Assembly: GCA_001510575.1 (NCBI GenBank)
Contig: LNGK01000005.1
Coordinates: 1,743,234-1,807,233, forward strand
DNA: 64,000 nt
Direction: 5' to 3'
Origin: Knoxdaviesia capensis
Taxonomy: Eukaryota; Ascomycota; Sordariomycetes; Microascales; Gondwanamycetaceae
This document shows positions 43,844-56,280 of this stretch, piece after piece; the first letter of the stretch is position 1; each line of letters opens with the position of its first letter. The notes below the pieces were generated by a model. That model was not told the origin of the DNA. It did no database searches and was given only the letters and a program-made list of their open reading frames with translations. The position numbers were made by a program, and so were the translations under genes.

Positions 43844-46452
43844 CTAAACAAGCAGAAAATATACGTCAAGAGTTAGTCATGTATTCGAGCTTCAAACTGA
43901 CGGCACACCGAAAACGTGGTAGAAGCAATGCAAAGCGAAACTTCCAGAGCAATATCCCCTCCCAGTACACATTGCGTCGTCTTCGGGCTATATTTGTCCC
44001 AGTTCCAACATGAACCCACACTCAATCTTGTTCTCTCAACTTCTGGTCAGACTGGCTTGTGGATACACAAGACAGACAACGTGGAAAGGAACATCAAAGA
44101 GCAGAGAGGGAAAATGTCAAGGGACCAAGGGTGTACCGAGAGGGAAAGGGAAGGAATTCATCATCGGCGGTTCTCAGTTCGATTCACACACCCTGTTGAC
44201 TGCTTTTGGCACTGTCATTGATTGTCAGGCCAGCCTCAGAATTTTCCATTATGGCGCTGGCGATGTCGTGCTAGGCAAGTTGACAAAGTCATGGAGGTGG
44301 GAAAGGGAAGCCGACGGGAAGATCAGCGGGGCGCCTTGCGCGAAAAAGGAGAGGGCCGAAGATATATATAAGAATCGATCACCAAGGAGGGTAAGACGAG
44401 AGAAGAGACGTCGGATGTGGAGATAAAAACAGATATGGCAAAGAACTTCTTCAGGCTATTGGTACTGAACACCGATCACGCACCAGGTCTAGAGAACCTG
44501 GACTAGATTGCATCCAATGTACCGAACTTAGACAAGATTTTTGCTTCTTTTGCCGTCAACTTTTTTAAAGCTCTTCTTTATCCTCGGTTTCTCTCTTTCA
44601 TCTGATCTCGAAGGGGGGTTCGGTATCTATTCGTAGCCGATCCGTATGGGAGAAAGGTAGAATGTCTCAATGGAAGTTGCCATACCCAGCACAGCGGGGG
44701 AAGTTTTTGGGAAAAGAACAGCACAGAGCCGACTCAGACTGTGACAACGGTGACTTCTCCCATCAACTTTTCGCTCGTTATACGCGACGATTCGATTCCG
44801 GGGGTCCAAAACGGTTCATTCGCTCGTCCGTCGGCCGATGATTGATTTTGAGATGGGGGTCGCTCTCGATGATTCACCCTTCAACCGTCGAATGGGCTGA
44901 TGTGGGAGGGAAAGGGTGGCAATGGGCTCGGGGGTTTGGCTATCGGTTACTACCACATTGGCATCGGACGCCGAGACCAACACGCGCGCGGATTTGATAG
45001 ATCCGATGACTTAGAATAAAGATAATGAGAAGTTTGCGAGGAGAGCGGCGTGAACGACGGAATCATTCGCGGTTCAGCCGTCAAGTGAAGCAAAAAAATC
45101 CCGAGTTTAGAAAGGGGCTGAGATGATTGGGGTCATAACATCAGCAAGGGGAAAAGAGAGTTTGAAGCAAAGGGGAAAGAGATGAGAAGAGATGTTGTGC
45201 GATGTGATGATATTATGATCCGGAGTTCAGCCAGTAAAAGCAAGAAGAAAAAAAACCTGCAGTAGGCCAAAACCTGATCGTTCTTGTGAAGGATGATGGA
45301 TGGAGAGGGAAAAAACGAAAAATAAAATAAAATAAAAATTAATGACCATCAAGATTTAATGGTCACCCTACAGATGTTTTTTTTCAGGTCTTTTTTTTTT
45401 TTTGCATTATAGCCTGGGCCATGCAATATAACTTGTACCCCAGACTCTTAGGCCAGGTACCTTACCATACTGATTTGGCTTGGTGAATACTTGGATACTT
45501 AAAGAAAGTGGGGATCCTGAGGTCAGCTTGGTCACTTAATTGGCGTGATTAAACTCCCTATAGCTAGCCTGCAGTTTTCTTTTTTTCTTTTTAAGGTCAG
45601 AAAAGTGTGTGTGTGTACCTGGGGTAGGTTCTGGTTTTTTTTTTTTTAAGAAAAGAAAAAATAAAATAAAATAAAATACCTACAGTAGTAGATCTCTCTT
45701 GTCTCTAAATCTATATTGTATGAAGATAATATGCATCTTGAGAAAAATAATAAAAATTAAGGTGGGGGATCTATATATCCTTATTTCTTTTTCTCTTTTT
45801 CTTTTTTCTTTTTTCAAGGTAACTCAACTAAGCAAATACTACAAGTAACCTTCTAGAAGAATTATATCCTGCTTCTAGATATTAACCAATATTCAGGGAT
45901 ATATATGTAAGTACATCAGTACTTACACCAGAGTCCGTCATATCAGCATCTCTGATTCATGTTTTCATATTCATGGTGTTTATCCCCTCCTAAGTATTTA
46001 ATCTTACTATTAGTCTCGCTAACTTTTTTCTTAAGAGTTTACAGTTTACGTATTTACCATATATCATCAACCGCCATAGGTCGTGGGTCGTAGGGTCATC
46101 AGTCATCGGCCGTGGGTCGTGGGTTTTATGACTTCTTCTATCAAGCCCTAATCACACGCATGCTTTAGAGAGCAGGAGCAAATATATCTACTTGGCGTTC
46201 ATGCTTTACTATCCATAGGAGAGAGAGACAGAGAGGAAGAGATGTAAACTTAGCTTTGAAATCTCGTTAATAATCGTTACTAGAGCAGAAAAGTGAAAAC
46301 AAACATCACATAACAAACAGACATAAATAGTTCCAAGATCTCGTCTCCTTTCATTTCGGTGCTTTCATCTTTCTTCACCTTCCACCACATCGTTTCCTTC
46401 ATTCCCAACTGCCTCATCCATTACCAGTGTTTTTGGCGTGGAATCAGCAGTT
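43844..46452. other. Divergent upstream region, partly AT-rich
   Basis: About 2.6 kb between the AT-hook gene and the next plus-strand gene. From 45300 to 46100 it is distinctly AT-rich, with T-runs, two AAAAT-type repeats (about 45318-45336 and 45655-45677) and a palindromic gtaagta-catcag-tacttac at 45907-45926. Imperfect GGTCGTGGGTCGT repeats lie at 46079-46123. Apart from a possible 5' exon of the AT-hook gene, no coding frame is supported. Confidence 0.5.
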
Positions 46453-48289
46453 ATGGCTCCGAAAAATCATCGCCCTGGTCCTCGGCATAATGGGCGTCGG
46501 GGGCATCAGCTAGGCCATCAGCCCCGGATGGCCATCACTTTCCCGAAGGAATCATGGGCCCAGTCCAGACGTCTTGAGAACTATCGGTCTCTGTTCAAGA
46601 CTCTGATCAGCTCCCGCATCCAGAATTCGCAGCTGGAGAAGCCTCTGCCCCCCACGGAGATCCCGACAGTGAGCCATCGACACTTTCCCCGATCCAAGCT
46701 TCATTAGGTCTCGCCGACTAACCTGTGCGTGTTTATGTGTGTTTTAGGCCTATCTCCTTCTTCCCGGAGAAGCCTACATTCCGATCATCCTTTTCAGCGA
46801 GGGAGTCCAGGTTTTCGATTCCATCAAGAAGAACTGCCAACTCTATCTTCTCGATGATGAGAAAGGTCATCTTTCCATCTGCATCCAGGCCAAAACAACC
46901 GCCGAACTCCAGGCCATCATTGCTCCCTTGAACACCCGCATCCAGGAGCTCAGATTCACCGAGACTTACGGCGACCAATTTTTCTGCCTGCAGCCGACCG
47001 AGAAGAATGGAATCGTGACTGTGGTTCCAGGCCGTGATCCGACCGGCGAAATTCGGACCCTCGGTCCCCGCCCCATTTTTCAGGAGGATATGGCCCTGCC
47101 GCAGCCGGTCGGCACTATCGACTACACTGAGTTCGCCAAAGTGCTTGGTGCCAAATTCAGCGAGAAGATCAAGGGTCTCATGTCCGTCAAAATCGATCTG
47201 TCCATGAGAGTTCGCTTCGGTTTGATGCGCATGCGTCGCCTGAATTCCGAAAAGAGTGAATTCAGTCTCTCGGAATACGAGAAGGTTCTGGAGCCTCTGG
47301 CTGGAAAATATGCGGCCACCATCCAGACTTCGTAAGCATTGCTTTAAACATCTCCATGTGGTCTTTCTGCTGCCGCCGCTGCTGCTGCTGCGAGCGAGTC
47401 ATGTTCGTATACTAACTGGCTCTCTTGTTTGTGTCCCCTAGATTTGGCAATGAGCAGTTCGTCACCCAGATCTTCAACCTCATCTCCGAACTTACTGGCC
47501 AGTCGTATCCCCGGAACCAATCTGCTGCGAAGAAGGCCCGCAAGATCTCACACACCCTTTCCATGGGATCAAAGAATTCAATTGTCGAGGCTGAAATAGT
47601 CGATGTGTGGATTGGATCCGGGATTTCTCGCCAGCAGATCTCCAATGTTCGGGCGTTCCGCACCAGCTGGAAGCAGCTGGAGATGGTTGTGTCCAGCCCC
47701 GACCGGTACGTCTGTGATGGGCCCTTTTTTTCTTTCTTTCTTTTTAGAAGAACATGCTCCGTTATGATGCTGACTTTCAATTAGACAACTTGACTGGGCG
47801 CTGGAAGTCTCCGCCCTGGAACCTGTCGGTGAGGCCCCGGAAGACATTTCGCAGTTTTTGCGCAAGGCCACCATTCAGAGCGCTGACAACGGTCTGGGAT
47901 GTCTCATCCCTCTGGGCGTCGTTCATGAAAACATGGCCGATTGTCCCAGGGAGATAGCTGAGACATCCCTGACCACCACCGCCATCTTCCCCAGCAAGTT
48001 CCACGGGTACTTGATTGAGGTCAACCTGACCCGCAAGTGGAAGGGCTGGGAGACCCGCGGCCCTCCTGTGATTTCTGCCTCTGTGTCGGTTTACAACGAG
48101 CAGTGGGACGAACAGACAGGAGCCGTGGCAAATGTGGAGGACTCGCGGGAGTGGGAGGGGGTTGGACCTGTCGCTCTGTTCCCTGGTGCGGATGGTGACT
48201 ATGAAAGCCGCTTTTTGGCTTTCGTTGGGCTCATCACCCACATCCAGATGGTCCTCCAAAAGGCCTTCAAGGAGTCGGTTCAGAAGTAA
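46453..48289 (+). CDS. Uncharacterised 522-residue protein
   Basis: Exons 46453-46668, 46748-47331, 47442-47705 and 47785-48289, all in phase, encode 522 residues. I do not recognise the family with confidence. The N-terminus is basic and His/Gly-rich (GPRHNGRRGHQLGHQPR), then an alpha/beta segment (AYLLLPGEAYIPIILFSEGVQV...CQLYLLDDEKGHLSICIQAKT) that could be a KH-like fold, then a probable beta-rich domain containing MSVKIDLSMRVRFGLMRMRR and SEYEKVLEPLAGKYAATIQ, and a C-terminal part with EVNLTRKWKGWETRGPPVISASVSVYN. It is reminiscent of fungal proteins that carry a DUF7905-type domain with RNA-binding KH modules, but that is a weak suggestion. No membrane segment or signal peptide is seen. 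The ATG at 46453 is the first in frame. Confidence 0.78.
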
Positions 48290-48689
48290 AGGGCGACTTC
48301 CCCCAAAAAAAATGAGAACAAAAAGGCATACCGAGCGAGAAATCTCGGTTCTGTGGATCCAAGATCCAAGGGGATTCTGGGGTTTGTGTTCTCTCTCCCG
48401 TCCAAAACCAGTTAGTTAGCTAGCTATTTCCAGCTAATAAAGTCAAAAGATCAGATTAAACACCTTTCTTTTCCACCAATGCCAGTCATGATCGGATGAA
48501 AACCGTGACATGTCTCACATTGTTTGCATATTCCACAGCAAGTCAGGCCACGAGGCGAGACGTCTCCCTGCTTGAATCACAGGAATACTGGCGACATCTG
48601 GCGTTTTGATCCAAAGGAGATGTCTTTGCTCAGTTTGGGTCTGGAGCTAAAAATTAAACTAAAATAAAAAAGGAAGGGAATCGTTTTCT
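48290..48689. other. Convergent 3' region
   Basis: A 400-base interval between convergent stops with short A/T runs (aataaa-like words near 48660). No gene is seen. Confidence 0.6.
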
Positions 48690-49533
48690 CTACTTTGCTT
48701 CCGCCGTCGCCAGCTTGATTCTCAAGACTGTAGATGCCATAAAATATCAGCGACTTGAAAATCAAGACATAGCGCAAGCAAGGGGGGTGTCTGCAACTTA
48801 CCTTCCTCGACAGCCTGAACATTGGCAGTTTTTCTTTGGATGATGCCCTCAATCTCCTGGAGATTCTTTGATAGCTCGGTCACCTTGGCTTCGTAGAACT
48901 GAGTTGCCTCTTTCAGAGTCTGTGATGGTTGAAATTTGTCCCGGTTGATACAAGTTAGCAAGTAGTCTCTTCGACATGAGAGACACAATATGGACAGAAG
49001 AGAGGCAGAGATCCAAACCTTCTCAATCAAAAACCCGGTTCCAATATCAACGAGAACTGTCTTATCTTTTGACAGTTGTCCCGGAACGTAGAGTGAGCTT
49101 GTTAAGGGGACGAGGATGGCCTCGGGTTCTATGGCAGCCACACAAAGCATTAGCAAGCAACGCTCAGCGAATTCATTCCACTCTGGGAGAAACAGAGCGT
49201 GCAAACGGTCCATGTCGGTCGCATACCGTCAGAAGTCGAAGCAGTCCGCGCTTTCACGCATGTGAGACACTCCTTGAACCGTGACTGAGCGGCGTGAAGC
49301 TGGGCAAACGACGTTGAGAGGTGCTCCAACTCTTCCTCAATCTGCTTCTTCACCATTGACAGCTGCTGTAAGTCCAGTGCCTCAATGCCAACGTTTCCTT
49401 TTCCATAAGGTCAAAGTTAGCGTGAGTCATCGGTTGTTTGCTTGTGTGATCCCAGAATAGATTGGAGAGAACGGGGGCATTTGTAAGGCATCGTACCGCC
49501 AGCATCGGCCTTGCGCGCAGCTTGCGGGGGCAT
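48690..49533 (-). CDS. Prefoldin subunit 5
   Basis: Exons on the minus strand are 49533-49497, 49397-49227, 49128-49019, 48919-48802 and 48727-48690, giving 157 residues. The typical alpha-class prefoldin plan is seen: helix 1 (DLQQLSMVKKQIEEELEHLS...FAQLHAAQSRFKECL), a beta hairpin core with ILVPLTSSLYVPGQL and VLVDIGTGFLIEK, then helix 2 (FYEAKVTELSKNLQEIEGII). Prefoldin is a hexameric co-chaperone delivering nascent actin and tubulin to CCT. Intron 3 has a weaker donor (gtttgg) and is 99 nt without in-frame stops, so it could be misread as coding; the family pattern (VEK followed by the second helix) supports splicing. The last exon contributes only 12 residues. Confidence 0.9.
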
Positions 49534-49990
49534 TTTGGTCTGCGTAACGAAGCCGATTCTTCTGTTCGGGGTATGAAGGCAAAGGGCAAGAGAAACGAGA
49601 GTAGAGTTATTCGTGGAACTCGGTTTATTATTTTTCCTTTTATCGATGGCTTCGTCGTTGTTATACTGAAAAGTTCGGTTGAAGTCGCAAATGCTGCGAA
49701 ATAGCGGGGGCCAACAAAACCCAGTTTCTGTTTAACCCTAATTTCCGTCACGCGAACTCAAGATAGCCTCTCGTAAGCCGAAGAAACAGGTGTTAACACA
49801 TGCCACGACAGTTCAAACTCAAAAGGCAACAGATAGAGATAGCATGGCTTCAATTTTTATATCGCTCGACATTATGAGTACTCTAGTAGCATACACGACG
49901 GGGGTAACATACAAAAAAAATAGAAACACAAGCGCGACCCTCTATAGCTACATATATCTCGTACATCATCTCCCAGATATCCTCCTATCA
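49534..49990. other. Upstream region of prefoldin 5 / 3' flank of ProRS
   Basis: This 457-base region holds the prefoldin promoter and the ProRS terminator region. A single TTTAACCCTAATTT word lies near 49731-49744. No coding frame is seen. Confidence 0.55.
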
Positions 49991-52307
49991 TTACATATCC
50001 GCCAGCAGTTCCTGGATGCGTGCTCCCACTTCATCCAGAGACCTGGTTTCACGTATTCCCAGTGCACGGCATTGGACCTCAATGAGTTTCTTCTGGCGCC
50101 ACGACTTCCCCAGAACGACAACAACTGGATAGCCAACGAGATCAGCGTCCTTCAATTTCCATGCGATAGACTCAGATCTGTCATCCAAAATGGCATCGAT
50201 CTCCCGAGGGATCCCTTCAGGACGCGACTGGTGCCCTTTCAATGATACCAGAGAGTCGTAAAGCAAATCAGCCTCGCTGCTGAACTCGGGGTCAACAATA
50301 ATGGCAACCTGGTAGGGCGAAATGATGGCTGGCCACTTCAACCCTGACTTATCACCAATGCTCTCTGCAATAGCACCAATGATGCGCGTGACACCGACTC
50401 CGTGGCATCCCATCTGCATCGGCACTTTCACCGATCCTGCGGCCTGGGGAACAACAACCGAGGCATCGAGGGGGTCCGAATAGCGTGTACCTAAGTAGAA
50501 TGTGTGGCCAAGTTCTAGCGTCTTCTTCAGAGAGAGGACTCCGTGGTCGCACTTAGGGCAGCCATCGCCGTCTTGGATTCGCAGGAGATTCAATGGTTCT
50601 CCTGCATCCACACTTTCGGTGATAGTGTCCACGACAACCTGGGATGTTCTAGGCATGTCTTCCGGAATGATTTTGACCGAATTGGCAATGCCGAAAGGAA
50701 CCCTGGCATCCACAATTCTAATCAGCTGGGTCGCCGACTCAAAGGGGCCAGAGAGAGCAGAGCTCCAAAAAGGAGTCGGGTCTTCAATTCCAGCGTCCAA
50801 CTCAGGAACAAACGCCTTCAGTGCGTGCAAGTTGACAGAAGGTGAGGTTTGACCATCCATTGGTAGCACAGCGGCGACCAGTGTTTTTCTGTCCTTTGTA
50901 ATACCCCTCCATACAACTGTATCAGAAACAGCATTCACCGGTTTGATAGACCCAGGTTCAGGCTGTCGTGCTTGAGCAACCTCGTCGTTGGCAGCATATC
51001 CGCACTCATTGCAAGCCACCACGGTGTCTTCACCGATGGGGCTTGGTGTGTGATACTCGTGGCTGTGATTGCCTCCCATATCCCCGGAGCTTGCTTCAGC
51101 AACGAGGAAGGGGATTTTAAGCTCGGAGAAGAACCCCTTATACGCCTCTTGGATCTGTTGGTATGTGTCTAAAGCGGCTTCAGTCGTGAGATCAAAGGTA
51201 TAGAGATCCTTCATGATGAATTCTCGCGAACGAAGAAGGCCATTTCGAGGCCGAAGCTCGTCACGATACTTTCGAGCTACAAGTAAAACAAGTTAGTATT
51301 TAATCACCGTGGTCCAAGCAGCGAGGATACGAAAGATCCATACTTATTTGATAGAGCCGAATCGGAAGTTCCTTGTAGGAACGTACTGTTCGCGCCACTA
51401 GGGATGTAATTTCTTCCTCGTGGGTGGGTGATAGCATGTACGAAACACCCTTTCGATCTTGAACATGGAATAGCTACAAGGATGCCAAAAGCAATTCAGT
51501 TAGATAAAAGGTGCTTGTTTAAGTAACTGCCAGTGAAATATGCCGATCAGTCTCACCTCAGACTGGACATTGGTGAATCTGCCACTCTTCGTCCACAATT
51601 CTTCGGACGTAACTGTTGACAAGGACAATCGAGAAGCACCTATATAGAGGGACCCGGTTAGGAACATGTGGTTCTAGGTGACTATTTTTGACTCGGGTGA
51701 GAGCCACTGACCAACAGAGCGCATGTAATGATCGATGAGGTTCTCAATCTTCTTCTGAACCCTCAGGCCGAGAGGAAGAAAATGGAACATTCCCAGATTT
51801 GACTAAACGGTGATGTGATGATGTTAGCTAGTCAGCCACGATGCATGGTCCTGGTTCATGATCTGTATCGCAGATGAACCGTTGGGAACAGCTATACTCA
51901 CTTGACGAATAAATCCAGCTCTGACCAAGGTAGAATATCCATCGCCTAAGGAAGAACCCCCGAAAACAGTGAGAAGTAATTAGTCCCAGAAGGAGAAGTC
52001 AGGCACAGAGACACATACCTCCATCAGCAGATACAGTAATTCCTCCTGTTGGTACCCAGGTGCTTGAAATCCGAGCGCGGCCATCGACATGGAAGTTCCT
52101 CTGAGGATTGGATGAAATGTTAGCCACACTCGGTATCGCGGCTTTCCCTCGCAGGCCCGGGGCAACACCAATACAAACCAGGGGCATTCTCAACCATACA
52201 TTAAGGATGGCATCATGGAAATCACGCGCAGTCTTTGGGAGTCCACGCGAGTAAGAGCTTAGGCCATTGAAGCCGGCCATAAATCTCCTAGCTTTGAGAG
52301 CCGCCAT
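49991..52307 (-). CDS. Mitochondrial prolyl-tRNA synthetase (bacterial-type)
   Basis: Exons on the minus strand are 52307-52019, 51945-51902, 51802-51712, 51639-51557, 51473-51344 and 51276-49991, giving 640 residues. The N-terminus (MAALKARRFMAGFNG) is basic and amphipathic, consistent with a mitochondrial presequence. Class II motifs are seen: a motif 1-like region (SNLGMFHFLPLGLRVQKKIE), LSPTHEEEITSLV, motif 2 (RKYRDELRPRNGLLRSREFI, MKDLYTFD) and motif 3 (GVGVTRIIGAIAE). An editing-type (YbaK-like) insertion appears between motifs 2 and 3, as in bacterial ProRS, and the anticodon-binding domain follows (YQVAIIVDPEF...). It charges mitochondrial tRNA-Pro. Six small exons with varied phases are typical of this gene in Eurotiales. 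Confidence 0.9.
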
Positions 52308-52838
52308 GATGGAAGCTGGTTACCAGCACAAGGCCGGAATATGAGCTGTGAGAAGACGGACGCGACTTAGAGATTCAATTGCTTCTCCCTCGGGATGCCT
52401 CGTCGTATCAAGCACAGCGCTTAGGGAACTTAGGGAATTGCATATGATGACGAATCTTAACACCAATTAAACGTGTTACTACAGATTCATCTCAAGATTG
52501 TCGAATCTCAAGATCGTCGAATCTGATAACTCAACTTCATGTTCAAGTTAGAAGCTCTTGATAATTGTATTCACGTGATTTTCAATCCGCGTGCTGGTTC
52601 TCGAGCTTCATCTTGCGCACGCAAAACAAACGAGCCAATGAGCAACGCTTTTCCGATAAGCCTTTTTTTTTTTTTTGCGGGCACCCTACGATAAAAAAAA
52701 TCTAATTTTACCAGAGGAAATCTTTTTTGACTTTTTACTTGAGCATCCTTCCTCACTCCCACATCATATATATCCTTAAGCCATTGACTGGCTCATTTGT
52801 TCCTTTTTTTTCTTGCTTTCTGCTGACTCTAGGACAAA
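52308..52838. promoter_or_regulatory. Divergent promoter, mitochondrial ProRS / noc1
   Basis: A 531-base region between divergent genes. CCAAT occurs at 52635-52639 (gagCCAATgag). A T-run at 52661-52676 and an A-run at 52694-52700 follow. No gene is seen. Confidence 0.5.
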
Positions 52839-55800
52839 ATGGGTAAAAACAGTACGAATACCCCTGCCACTTCGAAGAAGCAGCGGCCGGCTCAACCCTC
52901 CGCCCTACCCTCGCCAAAGAATGCAAAGTCGTCCAAACGGAAAGCCTCTGCCAATTCTGCAGATTCTGCCGGTCAGCAAGCACCAAAACGTCGTCGAGAG
53001 AATAACGAACAGAGTGAAGCGTCGTCGGATAATGAAGAGGCCGGTCCCGATGCCGAGGAGGCTCTCATGTCGGAGATTGTCGCTCTCGGAGGCGACGAAG
53101 ACGATCTGGAGCTGATCATGGGCGTCACATCGGAGTCTGAGGAGGAGTTCGGCAATGAAGGGTCTGGAAACTTTAACTCCAGCCTTCAGAAGGAGCTCCT
53201 CCAGTTTGCTTCCGGTCTCGGGCTGAAGCCTTCCAAGCCGGAGGCCGAGTCCTCCAAGCCGGCGAAGGCTTCCAAATCTCAGCCGGAGGAGTCGAAGCCC
53301 GAGCCCAAAAAGGCTGTCCTGGTCGAGCCCAGGAAGCCGGTCGTTTCAACAGTCACGGCAAACAAAGAGGAGCCTGCGTCCACGAAGCGCAAATCCAAAG
53401 GTGCTATGGTACTTAATAACAAATCCGCCCTTCACCCCAGCGCCGCTGGCTGAAGAGTCTAGCTTAACGTCGAGCTGGTTTCAGAAGTTTTTTTCTATGC
53501 GTTGTTGCCGTTACTAACAATATAAACGCTTGTGTCGACGATAGGTTTTCGAGCCAAGGCCCGATTGGCACGCCGCCGATCTTCCAAACCTACCAAATCC
53601 CACAACTGAGGACTTCGCCCGCCACTCCGCTGCCATTGAAAGTCTGCATCAGCACGCGAAGACCCTTCTCGAAGCCGACGGCGCGGAGTATGCGAGAACA
53701 GTGCTCGCCGCCTCCTCGCATAAGTTCCTGTCGACCATCATGTCTTCCGGTACCATGACGGACAAGGTGTCAGCTCTTACTCTAGCCATTCAAGAGTCGC
53801 CAGTTCATAACGTCCGAGCCATGGACGCCTTGCTCAATCTTGCTGCGAAGAAGGCCCGCAGGCAAGCCATCATCGCTCTGGGAGCCATTGTTGATTTGCT
53901 CGGACCCGGTCTCGTTCTTCCCGCCAACCGCCGCCTTAGACAGTTCCGTCAGCAGCCCGGCTTGATCGGAACACTCCAGAGTGCCAAAATCACTAACTGG
54001 AACTCGGGCGGTGCTCTTCCAGGCAAGATCTCCGAGGCTCACTTGATCCAGTGGGCTTTTGAGGATTGGATCAAGGATGCCTATTTCCGGGTGATCCAAC
54101 TTCTTGAGGTCTGGGCTTCAGATGAGATTGAGTATTCTCGGACCAAATCGCTAGATTTCATCTGCAACTTGCTTCGGGAGAAGCCTGAGCAGGAAGCCAA
54201 CTTGCTGAAGCTTCTTGTAAACAAACTTGGAGATCGTGACCGCCGCGTTGCTTCGCGAGCTTCCTACCTTATGCTGCAGATCCAGTCTACCCATCCTGGC
54301 ATGAAACCCGTCATCGCCCAGTCTATTGAGCAAGAACTTTTGATGCGGTCGAACCAGACTACCCGAACTCGATACAACGCCATCAACACTCTGAACCAGA
54401 CAATCCTCAGTACCAAGGAGACTGCCACTGCTGAGACTCTTCTTCGAGTGTACTTCGATATGTTTGTCATTCTTCTCAAGAGCGGTGAAATCGGCCAGAT
54501 CCCTGATTCCCAGGGAAAGCCCAAGGACGACGAGAAGCCGGGCCGTAGAAGAAACAAACGCCGTACGGTCGAGAAGAAGTCCGCTGTTTCCGATGTCGTT
54601 GCCCAGGAGGGCAGTGAGAAGTTGGTTTCTGCGATCCTCACCGGTATCAATCGGGCGGTACCGTTTGCTTCGGAGAGCGGTGACTTGTAAGTCGTGAAAT
54701 CACCCTCAAAGGTTGTACCCAAATCCAAGAGGTGTTTTCTAACAATCATGTTCATTCAGGGTCGAGAAACACATGGATACCCTGTTCCGGGTTGCCCACT
54801 CTTCCAACTTCAACACCAGCATTCAAGCTTTGAGCTTGATTCAGCAAATATCTTCTGCGCGCAGCATCATGGTCGACCGATTTTACCGGACTCTGTATGA
54901 GTCTCTCCTTGATCCTCGCCTTATCACATCATCAAAGCAGGCAATGTATCTTAATCTCCTGCTTCGGGCATTGAAAAACGATCTGGATATTCGGAGAGTC
55001 AAAGCCTTTGCCAAGCGCCTGTTGCAAATCCTTGGACTCCACCAGCCTCCATTTATCTGTGGAGCGCTTTATGTGATCTTGCAACTTCGCAAGTCGCTTC
55101 CGGATCTGGCGAGTCTTATCAACGATCCCGAGGACAATGACGATGAGGATGTTGTCGGAAATGCGTTGGAGGGTGCCTCGAACCGCCCACGTACCGGGGT
55201 TTATGATGGCCGGAAGCGAGATCCTGAGTACAGCAATGCTCACCGCACGTGTCTCTGGGAAATTGTAAGAGCCGCATTCTTCCAGAAGCTTTGTCTAGTG
55301 TTGTTTGAGGCGGTGGTTCGCTAACATCTATCTTGGCACAGATTCCTTCTACTCACCACTACCATCCCTCTGTGGCTTTGTTTGCCGGCGCAGTCGTATC
55401 AGGCAAAGAACTCAAGCAAAAGCCAGATATTGACGGCTATTCTCTGATCCGATTCTTGGACAAATTTGTTTACAAGTCGCCCAAGTCGAAGGATGTTGCC
55501 AAGGGCGGTTCCATCATGCAGCCACTGCAGGTTGGCACCACTTCTAGCGACATGTGGCTGCGTAGCAGCAAGGCCAGTGGATCCCAGATCAACACGTCTA
55601 ACTTCTGGAACAAGGCGGTGGATCAAGTGGCAGCCGACGACGTGTTCTTCCACGAATACTTCTCGCAGGTTGGTAAGCCGCAGAAGACCACGACCAGCAA
55701 GGCCAAGAGCGGGGATGACGAAGACGGCGAGGATGTCGAGCTTGAAGACGACGAAGTCTGGAAGGCGCTGGTTGACAGCAAGTTCCCTGCAGACACCGAC

Positions 55801-56139
55801 GGCGATATGGATATGGATGACGGCAGCGAACCCAGCCTGGATATGGACGAGTTCACCGATAGTGAGGCTGGCGAAGAGGGTGAGGATGAGGATGGCGAGG
55901 GTGTCATCTTTGGAGACGGAGACGGACTTGACTCAGACGCTGAGGCCTGGGGCGACGAGGACGGAGGCGACGACAGTGAAGGCGAAGGCGATGCCGGTGC
56001 TGAGGCCGACTCGAAGGCCGAGGCGGGCAAGGGAGGATACAAGAGACTCACGCGCAAAGAAGTCAAGGCGCTCCCTGTGTTTGCGTCTACGGACGACTAC
56101 GCACAGTTCCTTGAGGACGATGACGACGAGGACAAATAA
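52839..56139 (+). CDS. noc1: Ribosome biogenesis factor Noc1/Mak21 (CBF/Mak21 family)
   Basis: Exons 52839-53408, 53545-54686, 54760-55264 and 55342-56139 encode 1004 residues. After a basic, lysine-rich and acidic N-terminus comes the conserved body: DWHAADLPNLP, KVSALTLAIQESPVHN, DWIKDAYFRVIQLLE, LKLLVNKLGDRDRRVASRAS, the CBF/Mak21 domain (HMDTLFRVAHSSNFNTSIQA, YLNLLLRALKNDLDIRRVKA, FLDKFVYKSPK) and NFWNKAVDQVAADDVFFHEYF. The C-terminus is strongly acidic (Asp/Glu/Gly-rich, about residues 860-960) and ends LEDDDDEDK. Noc1 and Noc2 accompany early 60S precursors in the nucleolus. Intron 1 has a less usual donor (gtactt), placed by phase and by the restored MVFEPRPDWH. It is divergent from ProRS. 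Confidence 0.93.
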
Positions 56140-56280
56140 AAGGCGTCAGGTCGATGTAGACAGCGCCGTACATAGTTGCATTCAATCCCAATCGGCGTTG
56201 CCATGTTCTATTGACTTACTGTAACTCCCGTGCTTGTATGTATACTACGGATATAAGGGTTGGCAGGGTTGGTGTATACG

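Noticed and set aside
44100..44220. GTTCGATTC word resembling a tRNA B box (about 44167)
   Set aside because: No A box, no acceptor stem and no cloverleaf around it.
49019..49213. Continuous frame through prefoldin intron 3, and likewise through the LIM-gene intron at 11149-11223
   Set aside because: Both introns are multiples of three without stops, but the family patterns are only continuous after splicing.
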